Shown in pieces: positions 33,578 to 41,856 of a stretch of 64,000 bases of DNA (the stretch's first letter is position 1; every line of letters starts with the position of its first letter). The notes under the pieces were generated by a model that ran no database searches, was not told where the DNA came from, and saw nothing but the letters and a program-made list of their open reading frames with translations. This DNA is from Streptomyces tendae (GTDB taxonomy: Bacteria; Actinomycetota; Actinomycetes; Streptomycetales; Streptomycetaceae), in assembly GCF_008632955.1 (NCBI RefSeq), contig NZ_CP043959.1, forward strand, positions 4,402,001-4,466,000. Direction: 5' to 3'. Made by a program: the position numbers and the translations under genes.

Positions 33578-34912
33578 TCACCCGTCCCGCTGGTCGCGCA
33601 GAAGCCGCTGGATCTCGGCCACCCGGTCCTTGTCCCCGCTCGTCAGGGCGTCCAGGCGTTCGGCGGTGCGCAGATCGTAGGCGCGTTCCTCGTCCTGGCC
33701 CGGCACGGCGGAGTACTCCTCCTTCTCCGTGAAGCCGATGACGCTGTCGACGGCCTTGGCGATGAGCCACGTCAGGACGAAGGAGAACGCCGCGACGGCG
33801 AGGATGGCGACGATCTGCCGCCAGAGCAGGGAGAGGCCGCCGCCGTAGAAGAGGCCCTCCTTGCCGCTGACCTGGGCCGTGGCGAACAGGCCGACCATGA
33901 GCAGTCCGGTCAGGCCGCCCGCGCCGTGGACACCGACCACGTCGAGCGTGTCGTCCACGTTCAAGCGGTACTTGAGCATGACGGCGTACGCGCAGACCGC
34001 GCCCGCGACGAGACCGGTCACCAGCGCGCCGGTGGGGTCGATCTCACCGCACGCGGGGGTGATGGCCACCATGCCGGCCACCGCGCCCGAGCCCACCCCC
34101 ATCATGGTGACCTTGCGGGTGCGCCAGTACTCCACGAGCGGCCAGGTGACCATGGCGCCGGCCGCGCCGAGCTGAGTGTTGATGAAGGCCGTGGCGGCGG
34201 TGCCGGTGTCACGGATCGCCGATCCGGCGTTGAAGCCGAGCCAGCCGAACCACAGCAGGGCCACACCGATCATGACCAGGGGGATGTTGTTGGGCGTCGG
34301 CTCCTTGCGCCGGAAGTCCCCCGAGCTCCTGACGACCAGGGCCGTGGCCAGTCCGGCGATGCCCGAGCTGAGTTCCACCGGCAACCCGCCGGCGAAGTCC
34401 AGCGCGCCCAGGTGTCTCGTGATCCAGCCGTCCTCCGTGTCGAACACCCAGTGCGCGGTCGGCACGTACACGATCAGCAGCCACAGCACCGAGAAGACCA
34501 GCCACCCCCGCATCGTCGCCCGGCCGGCGATGGATCCGCTGATCAGCGCCACCGTGATGATGGCGAAGCCCATCTGGAACGTCGCGAACACGTACGTGGG
34601 GATGGTTCCGGTCAGGGTGTTCGGCTCGATGCCGCGCAGGAAGGCGTGGTCCAGGTTGCCGATGAGCCCGACGCCCCCGACATCCGGGCCGAAGGCCAGC
34701 GAGTAACCGATCATGTACCACACGATGCTCACGAAGCACAGGGAGGCGAAGCTCATCTTGAGCATCACCAGGATGTGCTTGGTGCGGACCATGCCGCCGT
34801 AGAAGAAGGCGAGGGCGGGGGTCATCAGCAGCACCATGGCGGCCGCGGCGAGCATCCAGGCGGTGTCGCCGGAGTCGTAGGCGGGCGGCATGGGGGCGGG
34901 CGCGGTGATCAC
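33578..34912 (-). CDS. amt: ammonium transporter (Amt/MEP/Rh family)
   Basis: 444 residues, eleven membrane helices. Family signatures: AFFYGGMVRTKHILVMLKMSF, the TAHWVFDTEDGW region, DFAGGLPVELSSGIAGLATALV, LLWFGWLGFNAGSA and VVGVHGAGGLTGLLMVGLF with the pore His. The cytoplasmic tail is charged (EKEEYSAVPGQDEE). Two GTGs are possible; 34912 has AGGAGG at 9 nt, whereas 34918 would leave only 3 nt. Last gene of the urease operon, so it may recapture or release ammonium made by urease. Confidence 0.9.
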   Translation of the reverse strand: MITAPAPMPPAYDSGDTAWMLAAAAMVLLMTPALAFFYGGMVRTKHILVMLKMSFASLCFVSIVWYMIGYSLAFGPDVGGVGLIGNLDHAFLRGIEPNTLTGTIPTYVFATFQMGFAIITVALISGSIAGRATMRGWLVFSVLWLLIVYVPTAHWVFDTEDGWITRHLGALDFAGGLPVELSSGIAGLATALVVRSSGDFRRKEPTPNNIPLVMIGVALLWFGWLGFNAGSAIRDTGTAATAFINTQLGAAGAMVTWPLVEYWRTRKVTMMGVGSGAVAGMVAITPACGEIDPTGALVTGLVAGAVCAYAVMLKYRLNVDDTLDVVGVHGAGGLTGLLMVGLFATAQVSGKEGLFYGGGLSLLWRQIVAILAVAAFSFVLTWLIAKAVDSVIGFTEKEEYSAVPGQDEERAYDLRTAERLDALTSGDKDRVAEIQRLLRDQRDG

Positions 34913-34943
34913 GGGCACGGTCCTCCTGGTCGCGTCGGGCGTG

Positions 34944-35885
34944 CTACTGCTTGCGCAGGTCGGGGGCGGGATGACCGATGAGCAGCCGCCGCACCGCGTC
35001 CCACGCGGTGCGGACGGCCGCCGCGGCACGGGGCTGTTCACGGGCGAGGATCCGCACCCACGCCCCGCAGTCGTCCGGCAGCACACTCGCCCCGTGCAGC
35101 ACCTGGCTCTCCGTCAGGGCCCGGTGCAGGGTGTCGGCGATCTCGTCGGCGGGGCGCTGGCCGCTCACCACGAACAGCGAGGCGACATGGTCGTAACCGG
35201 CGAAGACGCCCGGCCCGGTCACCCCGCCGGGCCCTTCCGGCCGCAGTCGCAAGGTGTCCACCGCCAGCAGCGTCCCGTCGGGCCGCCGGATCTCCAGGTC
35301 GTTGCTGAGCACGGCGTACTCGTGCCGCTCCCCCCGGGCGATCCGGCCCGCTGTGACGGTCTCGCCGTAGACCACCGTGGCGTTCTCGTCGACGCTCAGG
35401 ACCACGCTCTGGTGGAAGCGCGCCCCCGCGAAGGGGATCAGCGGATCGGGCAGGTACTCGACATAGGCGCCGTCGTCCGCGGTCAGGTGGACGCGCTGGG
35501 TCGCGTAGTCCTGCTCCATCCGGTAGACCTTCGTGGCGGCCTGGGTGGTGAACAGGGCTTGGGTGCCCGGGCCGCAACGCAGGTCCTGGCGGTACCGGTC
35601 CGCCTGCGCGATGCCGCCGCCGGTGGCCATCACGTAGGTGAACGCCATGCCGGGCAGCTCCGGGTCGACGTACAGCGGACGCATGATCTCCAGAGGTGAC
35701 TTCTGGTACCGCTCGACCAGCTCCGTCCGGTCACCGCGCAGGGCGTATCCGAGGTCGAGGATGCCGACCTTGGCAGCGGAGCCCGGCCCGAGTGTCTCGG
35801 GCATCGCCGAGAACGCGGACAGTTCCGGCGGGAGCCGGACGGGCTCGTAGTACTCCGGCGCGAGCCGGTCTCGGACGGCCCGCAC
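34944..35885 (-). CDS. ureD: urease accessory protein UreD (UreH)
   Basis: 313 residues. UreD features: KVGILDLGYALRGDRTELVERYQKSPLEIMRPLYVDP at the start of the fold, TTQAATKVYRMEQDYATQRVHLTADDGAYVEYLPDPLIPFAGARFHQ and a C-terminal helical region. UreD forms the UreD-UreF-UreG scaffold that delivers nickel to UreC; it provides a water-filled tunnel in known structures. GTG start at 35885 nearly touches the ureG stop, indicating coupling. Confidence 0.92.
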   Translation of the reverse strand: MRAVRDRLAPEYYEPVRLPPELSAFSAMPETLGPGSAAKVGILDLGYALRGDRTELVERYQKSPLEIMRPLYVDPELPGMAFTYVMATGGGIAQADRYRQDLRCGPGTQALFTTQAATKVYRMEQDYATQRVHLTADDGAYVEYLPDPLIPFAGARFHQSVVLSVDENATVVYGETVTAGRIARGERHEYAVLSNDLEIRRPDGTLLAVDTLRLRPEGPGGVTGPGVFAGYDHVASLFVVSGQRPADEIADTLHRALTESQVLHGASVLPDDCGAWVRILAREQPRAAAAVRTAWDAVRRLLIGHPAPDLRKQ

Positions 35886-35886
35886 G

Positions 35887-36507
35887 TCAGACCAGCACCC
35901 TGCGCCGGGACTCGAGGAAGGCGGCGACCTCGTCGACCCCCTTGCCGGTCAGGCAGTCGGTCAGCACCACCGGCCCGTCGCCGCGCACCCGGTGGGCGTC
36001 GGACTCCATCACGCCGATGTCGGTGCGCACGTACCGGGCGATGTCGATCTTGTTGATCACCAGCAGGTCGGAGTCGGTGATGCCCGGCCCCCGCTTGCGC
36101 GGCATCTTCTCGCCCTCGGCGGTGTCCAGGACGAAGACGAACACGTCCACCAGGGCCGGACTGAAGGTGAGGGTCAGGTTGTCGCCCCCGCTCTCGTAGA
36201 GGAGGACGTCGATGTCGGGGTGACGTTCGAGCATCTCGGCGCCGGCCGCCAGGTTCATCGTCGGGTCGTCCCGCACGGCGGTGTGCGGGCAGGCTCCCGT
36301 CTCCACGCCCACGACACGGTCGCCCGCCAGTACCCCGTCGAGTGTGCGGCGGATGTGCTGGGCGTCCTCCTGGGTGTAGATGTCGTTGGTGATCACTCCG
36401 GGACGGTGGCCCTGTCCGATCATGATCGGGACGAGCGCCTCGACGAGGGCGGTCTTCCCCGATCCGACGGGGCCGCCGACGCCGACGCGCAGGACGTTGT
36501 CTCGCAT
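35887..36507 (-). CDS. ureG: urease accessory GTPase UreG
   Basis: 206 residues. P-loop GPVGSGKT at 11-18, TNDIYTQEDAQ, the nickel-binding CPH motif in GVETGACPHTAVRDD, EMLERHPDIDVLLYESGGDNLTLTFSP and the G4 motif NKIDIA. UreG hydrolyses GTP to drive nickel insertion. Here it lacks an N-terminal His-rich extension, so metal must come from another protein. Confidence 0.95.
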   Translation of the reverse strand: MRDNVLRVGVGGPVGSGKTALVEALVPIMIGQGHRPGVITNDIYTQEDAQHIRRTLDGVLAGDRVVGVETGACPHTAVRDDPTMNLAAGAEMLERHPDIDVLLYESGGDNLTLTFSPALVDVFVFVLDTAEGEKMPRKRGPGITDSDLLVINKIDIARYVRTDIGVMESDAHRVRGDGPVVLTDCLTGKGVDEVAAFLESRRRVLV

Positions 36508-36532
36508 GGTGTTCTCCTCCGGTCCAGGGGGT

Positions 36533-37288
36533 TCAGCTGGCGAACAGGCGGGCCTCGGCCCGCTCGTGACGTGCGGACATGACGTCCGCGGCGAAGGTGG
36601 TCGCTCCGAGGTCCTCCGGGCCGCGGGCCAGTGCCCGTCGTGTGGTCTCCTCGATGACCGGGGCCGTCCGCCGCAGCAGGACCTGGGCCAGGCGGTGGTC
36701 GGTCAGCCGCAGTCTCAGCGCCGCGCCGGCGAAGCTCGCGCAGAACGCGTACAGGTCGGCGGCGACGGCCTGGCGCACCGGTACCCCGGCCTCCGCGTAC
36801 ACGACCCCCGCGGCGACGGCCTGCGTGCCCGGTGCCCGACGGGCCGTCACCTCCCGGTGGTACGCGGCGACGCCGGCCGCGCCGAACACCTCGGCGGCGA
36901 GGTCCAGCAGCTGGCGTCCGGTCCGGGTGGCGGCCTGCCGCATCTCACGGTTGAGCTTCGTGGCGTGCAGCCGCCGGTCCGTCGCCGCCACCGCCTCCCA
37001 GTCCCCCGCCGTGGCGGCCCGGTGGGCCAGCGCCAGCGCGGTGGCGTCGGAGGGGCCCACGCCGTGCCGGAGGAGGTCGTGGAGCAGTACGGGCAGGGAC
37101 TCGCGGTCGACGGCGCTCTCCTGGAGGAAGCCCTCGAGGCCGTGGGACAGGGTGTAGAACCCACTGGGGAACGCCGAGTCGGTCAGCTGCAGGCTGACCA
37201 GGAGGTGCCCCAGCCCTTGGTCGGGCTCCTCTGTGCCCCCGGCGGCCCCGCCCGCTGCGGCCGTCTCGGCGCTCTCGTCGTGGTACAT
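36533..37288 (-). CDS. ureF: urease accessory protein UreF
   Basis: 251 residues, all-helical. Conserved LTDSAFPSGFYTLSHGLEGFLQ, DRRLHATKLNREMRQAATRTGRQLL and the C-terminal tail (ADVMSARHERAEARLFAS) that contacts UreD/UreG. The first 25 residues are Ala/Gly-rich and variable. Lies between ureC and ureG with short spacers. Confidence 0.92.
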   Translation of the reverse strand: MYHDESAETAAAGGAAGGTEEPDQGLGHLLVSLQLTDSAFPSGFYTLSHGLEGFLQESAVDRESLPVLLHDLLRHGVGPSDATALALAHRAATAGDWEAVAATDRRLHATKLNREMRQAATRTGRQLLDLAAEVFGAAGVAAYHREVTARRAPGTQAVAAGVVYAEAGVPVRQAVAADLYAFCASFAGAALRLRLTDHRLAQVLLRRTAPVIEETTRRALARGPEDLGATTFAADVMSARHERAEARLFAS

Positions 37289-37291
37289 GGG

Positions 37292-39016
37292 CTAGGCCAG
37301 GAAGAACAGCTGGTTGAGCGGGAGTTTCTGGGCGGGGTCGATGGTGACGACCTCCCCGTCGACGGTGACCTTGTACGTCTCCGGGTCGACCTCGATGCGC
37401 GGCACGGCGTCGTTGCGGACCATGTTGTGCTTGCCGATGGTGCGGGTCTTGCGCACCGGAAGCACCTTCCGCTCCAGGCCGAGCTTTCCGGGCACACCGG
37501 CCGCGATGCCGGCCTGCGACATGAAGGTGACGTGCGTCGCCTGCATGGCGCGTCCGTAGTGGCCGAACGACGGCCGGTAGTAGACGGGTTGCGGTGTGGG
37601 CAGCGAGGCGTTGGGATCGCCCATCTGGGCCCAGGAGATGATGCCGCCCTTGATGACCATCTTCGGCTTGGCGCCGAAGGAGTGCATCGGCCACAGGACG
37701 ATGTCGGCGAGCTTGCCCGGCTCGATCGTGCCCACGTAGTCCGAGACACCGCTGGCGATGGCGGGGTTGACGGTGACCTTGGCCAGGTAGCGCAGGACGC
37801 GCTGGTTGTCGTTGCGCTCGGAGTCCTCGGGCAGCGGCCCGAACGCCTCCTTGCACACGTGCGCGATCTGGAAGGCGCGCGTGACGGACTCGCCGATGCG
37901 GCCCATGGCCTGGGAGTCGGACGAGATCATGCTGATGATGCCGCGGTCGTGCAGGACCGTCTCGGCCGCGATGGTCTCCGCCCGCACCCGGCTGTCCGCG
38001 AAGGCCACGTCCTCGGGGATGTCGTGGCTGAGGTGGTGGCACACCATCACCATGTCCAGCAGTTCGTCCACGGAGTTCTTGGTGTACGGCAGCGTGGGGT
38101 TGGTCGAGGACGGCAGGACGTTGGGCTCGCCGGTGACCCGCAGGATGTCGGGGGCGTGGCCGCCGCCCGCGCCCTCGCTGTGGAAGGTGTGGATCGTGCG
38201 GCCGTCGATCGCGGAACGGGTGTCCTCGAAGAAGCCGCCCTCGTTGAGCGTGTCGGTGTGGATCGCGATCTGGACGTCGTGCCGGTCGGCGACGGCCAGG
38301 GAGTTGTCGATGACGGCGGGCGTGGATCCCCAGTCCTCGTGGACCTTGAGGGCGGCGGCTCCGGCCTCGAGCTGCTCGTCCAGGGCTCCGGGCAGGCTGC
38401 AGTTGCCCTTGCCCATGATGCCGAGGTTGACCGGCAGGTCCTCGGCGGCCTGCAGCATGCGGGCGAGGTTGAAGGGGCCGGGGGTGCAGGTCGTGCCGTT
38501 GGTGCCGTCCGTCGGCCCGGTGCCGCCGCCGAACAGGGTGGTGATGCCGTTGCTGAGGGCCTGTTCGCACTGCTGGGGGGTGATGAGGTGGACGTGGGAG
38601 TCCATGGCCCCGGCGGTCGCGATGAGGTGCTCGCCGGCGATCACCTCCGTACCGGCGCCGATGACGAGACGGGGATCGACGGCGTCCTGGGTCTGCGGGT
38701 TGCCGGCCTTGCCGATGCCCGCGATGAAACCGTCCTTGACGCCGATGTCGCACTTGACCACACCGACCACCGGGTCCATGACCACGACGTTGGTGATCAC
38801 CAGATCCAGCGCGCCCTGTGCTGCGGTGGCCTGCGGGTCTGAGGCCATGCCGTCGCGCATGGTCTTGCCACCGCCGTAGACCACCTCGTCACCGTACGAA
38901 CCCTCGCGGAAGTCCTTCTCGACCTCGACGACGAGATTGGTGTCGGCCAGCCGGAACCGGTCGCCCACGGTGGGGCCGAACAGGTCGGCGTACTGCTTGC
39001 GGGAGAGGGTCGGCAT
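37292..39016 (-). CDS. ureC: urease alpha subunit
   Basis: 574 residues, normal length. Nickel ligands and active site intact: His141/His143 in DSHVHLI, carbamylated Lys224 in AALKVHEDWG, His253 in AIHTDTLNEGG, His279 in TFHSEGAGGGHAPD, flap Cys326-His327-His328 in MVCHHLSHDIPED and Asp367 in ISSDSQAMGR. It hydrolyses urea to ammonia and carbamate. The ATG at 39016 lies 2 nt before the stop end of ureB (39018). Confidence 0.97.
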   Translation of the reverse strand: MPTLSRKQYADLFGPTVGDRFRLADTNLVVEVEKDFREGSYGDEVVYGGGKTMRDGMASDPQATAAQGALDLVITNVVVMDPVVGVVKCDIGVKDGFIAGIGKAGNPQTQDAVDPRLVIGAGTEVIAGEHLIATAGAMDSHVHLITPQQCEQALSNGITTLFGGGTGPTDGTNGTTCTPGPFNLARMLQAAEDLPVNLGIMGKGNCSLPGALDEQLEAGAAALKVHEDWGSTPAVIDNSLAVADRHDVQIAIHTDTLNEGGFFEDTRSAIDGRTIHTFHSEGAGGGHAPDILRVTGEPNVLPSSTNPTLPYTKNSVDELLDMVMVCHHLSHDIPEDVAFADSRVRAETIAAETVLHDRGIISMISSDSQAMGRIGESVTRAFQIAHVCKEAFGPLPEDSERNDNQRVLRYLAKVTVNPAIASGVSDYVGTIEPGKLADIVLWPMHSFGAKPKMVIKGGIISWAQMGDPNASLPTPQPVYYRPSFGHYGRAMQATHVTFMSQAGIAAGVPGKLGLERKVLPVRKTRTIGKHNMVRNDAVPRIEVDPETYKVTVDGEVVTIDPAQKLPLNQLFFLA

Positions 39017-39017
39017 G

Positions 39018-39485
39018 TCAGTGGGATCCCTTCTTCGTCTTCTTCCCGGCGCCGGACTTGCCCGGTGCCGCCTTGCCTGCCTCACCGCCGGAGTCGCCCC
39101 CCGGACCTTCCTGCCCCGCCCCGCGGAACCCCTGTCGCATCGCCCGCCCGACGGCCTCGACCCGGGCGGGGTGCGACCTCACGCTGCCGTTCAGGAGGCC
39201 GCTGAAGCCGTGGAGGCGCCCGGTGCCCGCGTAGGTGCACAGCTCCACCTCGTGGGTGCCGCCGGGCTCGAAGCGGACTGCGGTTCCGGCAGCGATGTTG
39301 AGGTGCATGCCGAGCGTGGCGTCGCGGTCGAACTCGAGCGCCGAGTTCACCTCGAAGAAGTGGTAGTCCGAACCGACCTGGACCGCCCGGTCGCCGGTGT
39401 TGCGGACGGTGACCTTGACGGTCCGCCGGCCGGCGTTGATCTCGATCGGGCCGTCACCGTACTGGTAGCGCGGGGGAAGGGTCAT
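39018..39485 (-). CDS. ureB: urease beta subunit with basic tail
   Basis: 155 residues. The standard UreB core (residues 1-103) has YQYGDGPIEINAGR, VRNTGDRAVQVGSDYHFFEVN and RLGMHLNIAAGTAVRFEPG-like sequence (here ATLGMHLNIAAGTAVRFEPGGT). After ALEFDRD and a Gly-rich stretch it adds about 40 residues rich in Gly and Lys ending KSGAGKKTKKGSH, longer than usual. Its ATG overlaps the stop of the CbiX-like gene by 4 bp. Confidence 0.93.
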   Translation of the reverse strand: MTLPPRYQYGDGPIEINAGRRTVKVTVRNTGDRAVQVGSDYHFFEVNSALEFDRDATLGMHLNIAAGTAVRFEPGGTHEVELCTYAGTGRLHGFSGLLNGSVRSHPARVEAVGRAMRQGFRGAGQEGPGGDSGGEAGKAAPGKSGAGKKTKKGSH

Positions 39486-40435
39486 CGAAGGCTCCTGTGG
39501 AAGGGGAGGACATGATCGGCACCCCGGTGCGGGACGGCGTCAGTCCGGCGGGGCATGGCCGGGGCGCCGTCCGCAGGACGGTGGCCGTTGCGCGGGACCG
39601 CCGCGGCGCCCGCCGCGTGGGGGTGAGGGCCGTGGCCGTGCGGGGGCGTCTCGTGGTCGTGGGAGTGCACGCCGTGCGGCCCGACGGTGCCGGGGGGCTC
39701 GTGTGTGTGGCCGCCCGGTCCGTGGCTGTGGGCGTGACCGTGGTCGTGGGCCGCCGTGAGCGCCCGGGTCAGGCCGTCGTCCCCGAATCGGTGGTGCCGC
39801 TCCCACGCGTCGCGTACGCGCGCCTCGACGACGCCGGCCACGGCGGGCGCGGGAAGCAGCGGCCCGCCCCGCTCGCAGTGCCCGCAGCCGGGTACCTCCG
39901 GTGTCACCCACGCGGCGGGGAGCAGGACGACGTGCCCCGCGCCGAGGGCGCGGCAGCGCCGCACGCCCTCGGCCGGGTCCGGATCGCCGCCGATCAGGGC
40001 GGTCTCGACCGTGCGGTGCCGGCCGTACTGCCGTACCAGGCGCGCGATCCGGAAGAGGTCCGCGTCAACGAACGGGTCGCCCGACGGCGCGGTGACCAGC
40101 AGCGCCTTGTCGTCGGCCACCCGGGCGGCCGCGGCGCGGAGCCAGCCGACCAGGTGGTCCGCGGTGCCGAAGGGCGCGGCCAGGACGGTTCCGGCGCGGT
40201 CCTCCGCGGAGAGGGCCAGCAGGGTGCGGGCGGTGTCGGCCACCAGTTCGGGGTCTCTTCCCAGGGTCATCGGCACGACGCAGACGGACGCGCCCCGGGC
40301 GCGCGACGCGCGGACGCACCGCAGCAGTTCGCGCCCGCCGGACACACAGGGAACCCGGGGGTCCAGGAGGCCGCGCAGGGCCCGTCCGCCGTCGCTCTCG
40401 TGTCCGCCGACCGCGACCACCTCGTCCGGAGTCAC
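39482..40435 (-). CDS. CbiX/sirohydrochlorin-chelatase-like protein with His-rich tail
   Basis: 317 residues from a GTG at 40435, set between ureA and ureB and coupled to ureB. Residues 1-220 have the chelatase layout: VVAVGGHESDGGRAL at the metal His, CVVPMTLGRDPELVADTART, ADHLVGWLRAAAARV, VETALIGGDPDPAEGVRRC and VVLLPAAWVTPEVPGCGHCERGG, the last with a CGHC motif. From about residue 230 a tail holds some 15 His in 50 residues (AHDHGHAHSHG, GPHGVHSHDHE, PPHGHGPHPHA). No ureE is present in the operon, so a nickel donor or storage role in urease maturation is the favoured inference; a tetrapyrrole role is less likely here. Confidence 0.8.
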   Translation of the reverse strand: MTPDEVVAVGGHESDGGRALRGLLDPRVPCVSGGRELLRCVRASRARGASVCVVPMTLGRDPELVADTARTLLALSAEDRAGTVLAAPFGTADHLVGWLRAAAARVADDKALLVTAPSGDPFVDADLFRIARLVRQYGRHRTVETALIGGDPDPAEGVRRCRALGAGHVVLLPAAWVTPEVPGCGHCERGGPLLPAPAVAGVVEARVRDAWERHHRFGDDGLTRALTAAHDHGHAHSHGPGGHTHEPPGTVGPHGVHSHDHETPPHGHGPHPHAAGAAAVPRNGHRPADGAPAMPRRTDAVPHRGADHVLPFHRSLR

Positions 40436-40438
40436 GGC

Positions 40439-40744
40439 TCAGCCGCCGACCGGGTCGTGGCAGGAGACGAGCTTGTTGCCGTCGTCGAAGGTCGCCTCCA
40501 CCTGGAGCAGCGGCAGCATCTCCCGCACGCCGGGCATGGTGTCGTCCTCGCCGAGCACGGTGCGGCCCAGCTCCATGCAGTCGGCGACGGTCTTCCCGTC
40601 CCTGGCCGCCTCGAGGATGGCCTCGGTGATGAGCGCGACCGACTCGCTGTAGTTGAGCTTGAGTCCGCGCTCACGGCGTTTGCGGGCCAGGTCGGCCACG
40701 ACGTACACCAGCAGTTTGTCGATCTCTCGGGGGGCAAGGTTCAC
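40439..40744 (-). CDS. ureA: urease gamma subunit
   Basis: 101 residues, normal length: MNLAPREIDKLLVYVVADLARKRRERGLKLNYSE, ITEAILEAARDGKTVADCMELG and LLQVEATFDDGNKLVSCHDPV. GTG start at 40744 behind GAGGAAGG. First enzyme subunit of the operon, 64 bp downstream of the urea transporter gene with a hairpin in between. Confidence 0.95.
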   Translation of the reverse strand: MNLAPREIDKLLVYVVADLARKRRERGLKLNYSESVALITEAILEAARDGKTVADCMELGRTVLGEDDTMPGVREMLPLLQVEATFDDGNKLVSCHDPVGG

Positions 40745-40781
40745 GGTGGTGGCGCCTTCCTCGGTCTGGATGCGGATGCGG

Positions 40782-40803
40782 GCCCGGCTCTCGAGAGCCG
40801 GGC
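40782..40803. terminator. 22-bp perfect palindrome between urea transporter and ureA
   Basis: The sequence from GCCCGGCTCTC to its exact complement GAGAGCCGGGC is self-complementary over 22 bp, beginning 6 nt past the urea transporter stop (40809). In RNA it makes a very stable hairpin with a minimal loop. It may be a partial terminator or an mRNA-stability element setting the ratio of transporter to urease. Confidence 0.55.
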
Positions 40804-40808
40804 GGGCC

Positions 40809-41783
40809 TCATGAGTCGTCGGTCAGTCGGGTGATGCGCGGCAGGAGCGGCACGGCCGCCAGCAGCACCCAGGTCGTGATGTTGAACGGCCAGGTGAAGG
40901 TGTGGCTGCCGAACGTCTCGAAGAGGACCGACAGAGAGGCGGTGAGCGCGGTGCTGGCGGCGGCCGCCAGCACGGTGAAGCCGTGGTTCCAGGCGGTGGG
41001 ACGCAACAGGACGACACCGAACGCCAGGCTCGTCAGGACGGCGTTGTAGCCGTAGATCCCTTCACCGATCAGTGCGGCGGGTGCGCCGAGCGCCCACGCC
41101 GTGAGCAGGCCCACGACGCTGCCCACCACGGTGAACACACCGACCTTCCAGCCGGCCAGGAAGAGGCCGACCAGCATGATCAGGCCCACGTACCAGGTCC
41201 CGGCGAAGAAGATCTGGGACACGTTCGCGAAGAAGCCCTGCCACAGGTCGGTCCAGCTGACGACCGGGCTCCTGGGAGTCGCCGGGGTGACGGCCGTCGC
41301 CGGCGTCCCGTGCCAGACGCGTTCGAACGAAGGGGCTCCCAGAACCATCACGAGGGCGACGAGGCAGAACGGCCCGGTGAACGCCCGTAGTCCGAACGGG
41401 TTGAGCAGGTGGTTGAGGGTCGCGGTGACGAGAGTGCACGCGACGGCGGCGGCCACCGCCATGACGTACGTCGACGGGTGGTTGCCGAGGTAGACCACCA
41501 TCGCGATGGCACCCAGCACTCCGCAGTAGGTCATCAGGCCCTGGCTCAGGGTGTCGCGGGGGACCGCCAGGAGGCGTGCGGTGACGGTCGACACCACCGC
41601 GCCGATGACGGCGAAGAGCCCCATCTCCCAGCTCTCCACCCACAGGGCGGCCAGGATGACCAGCGAGGTCGGGACAGCGGCCTGGAAGTCGACCTGGCCC
41701 ACCCCCCGCAGGGCACCGAGGGCGGTGTCCTTGAGGGATCCCCGCATGGAGGCGGTGGCAGCCTCGTTCACGTGGGAAGCCAC
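40809..41783 (-). CDS. urea transporter (UT family)
   Basis: 324 residues from a GTG at 41783 with AAGGAG at 5 nt. Eight to ten membrane helices in two repeats. UT-family motifs: LNPFGLRAFTGPFCLVALVMVLGAP, NHLLNPFG, GIYGYNAVLTSLAFGVVLL and a matching QGLMTYCGVLGAIAMVVYLGN in the first half. Channel-like urea uptake is expected. It is the promoter-proximal gene of the urease operon, divergent from crcB. Confidence 0.87.
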   Translation of the reverse strand: MASHVNEAATASMRGSLKDTALGALRGVGQVDFQAAVPTSLVILAALWVESWEMGLFAVIGAVVSTVTARLLAVPRDTLSQGLMTYCGVLGAIAMVVYLGNHPSTYVMAVAAAVACTLVTATLNHLLNPFGLRAFTGPFCLVALVMVLGAPSFERVWHGTPATAVTPATPRSPVVSWTDLWQGFFANVSQIFFAGTWYVGLIMLVGLFLAGWKVGVFTVVGSVVGLLTAWALGAPAALIGEGIYGYNAVLTSLAFGVVLLRPTAWNHGFTVLAAAASTALTASLSVLFETFGSHTFTWPFNITTWVLLAAVPLLPRITRLTDDS

Positions 41784-41844
41784 GCGCACTCCTTCACCGG
41801 GCGGGACGGGTGATCCGTCCGGCGCCACATCGTCAGGCAAGAAC

Positions 41845-41850
41845 TAATGT
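41845..41850 (+). promoter_or_regulatory. -10 box of a leaderless promoter for crcB
   Basis: TAATGT followed by 6 nt and the ATG at 41857. I looked for a fluoride riboswitch in the 73-bp spacer and saw none; a leaderless start leaves no room for one. Confidence 0.45.
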
Positions 41851-41856
41851 GACGAT

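Noticed and set aside
33093..33770. Minus-strand 225-codon frame through the repeated segment
   Set aside because: Pro/Gly/Arg-rich, duplicated together with the DNA repeat, overlaps the Amt gene end and has no ribosome site; the repeat is better treated as non-coding.
41784..41856. Fluoride riboswitch before crcB
   Set aside because: The spacer is 73 bp, lacks the crcB-motif pattern I know, and the likely transcript start is at the ATG.
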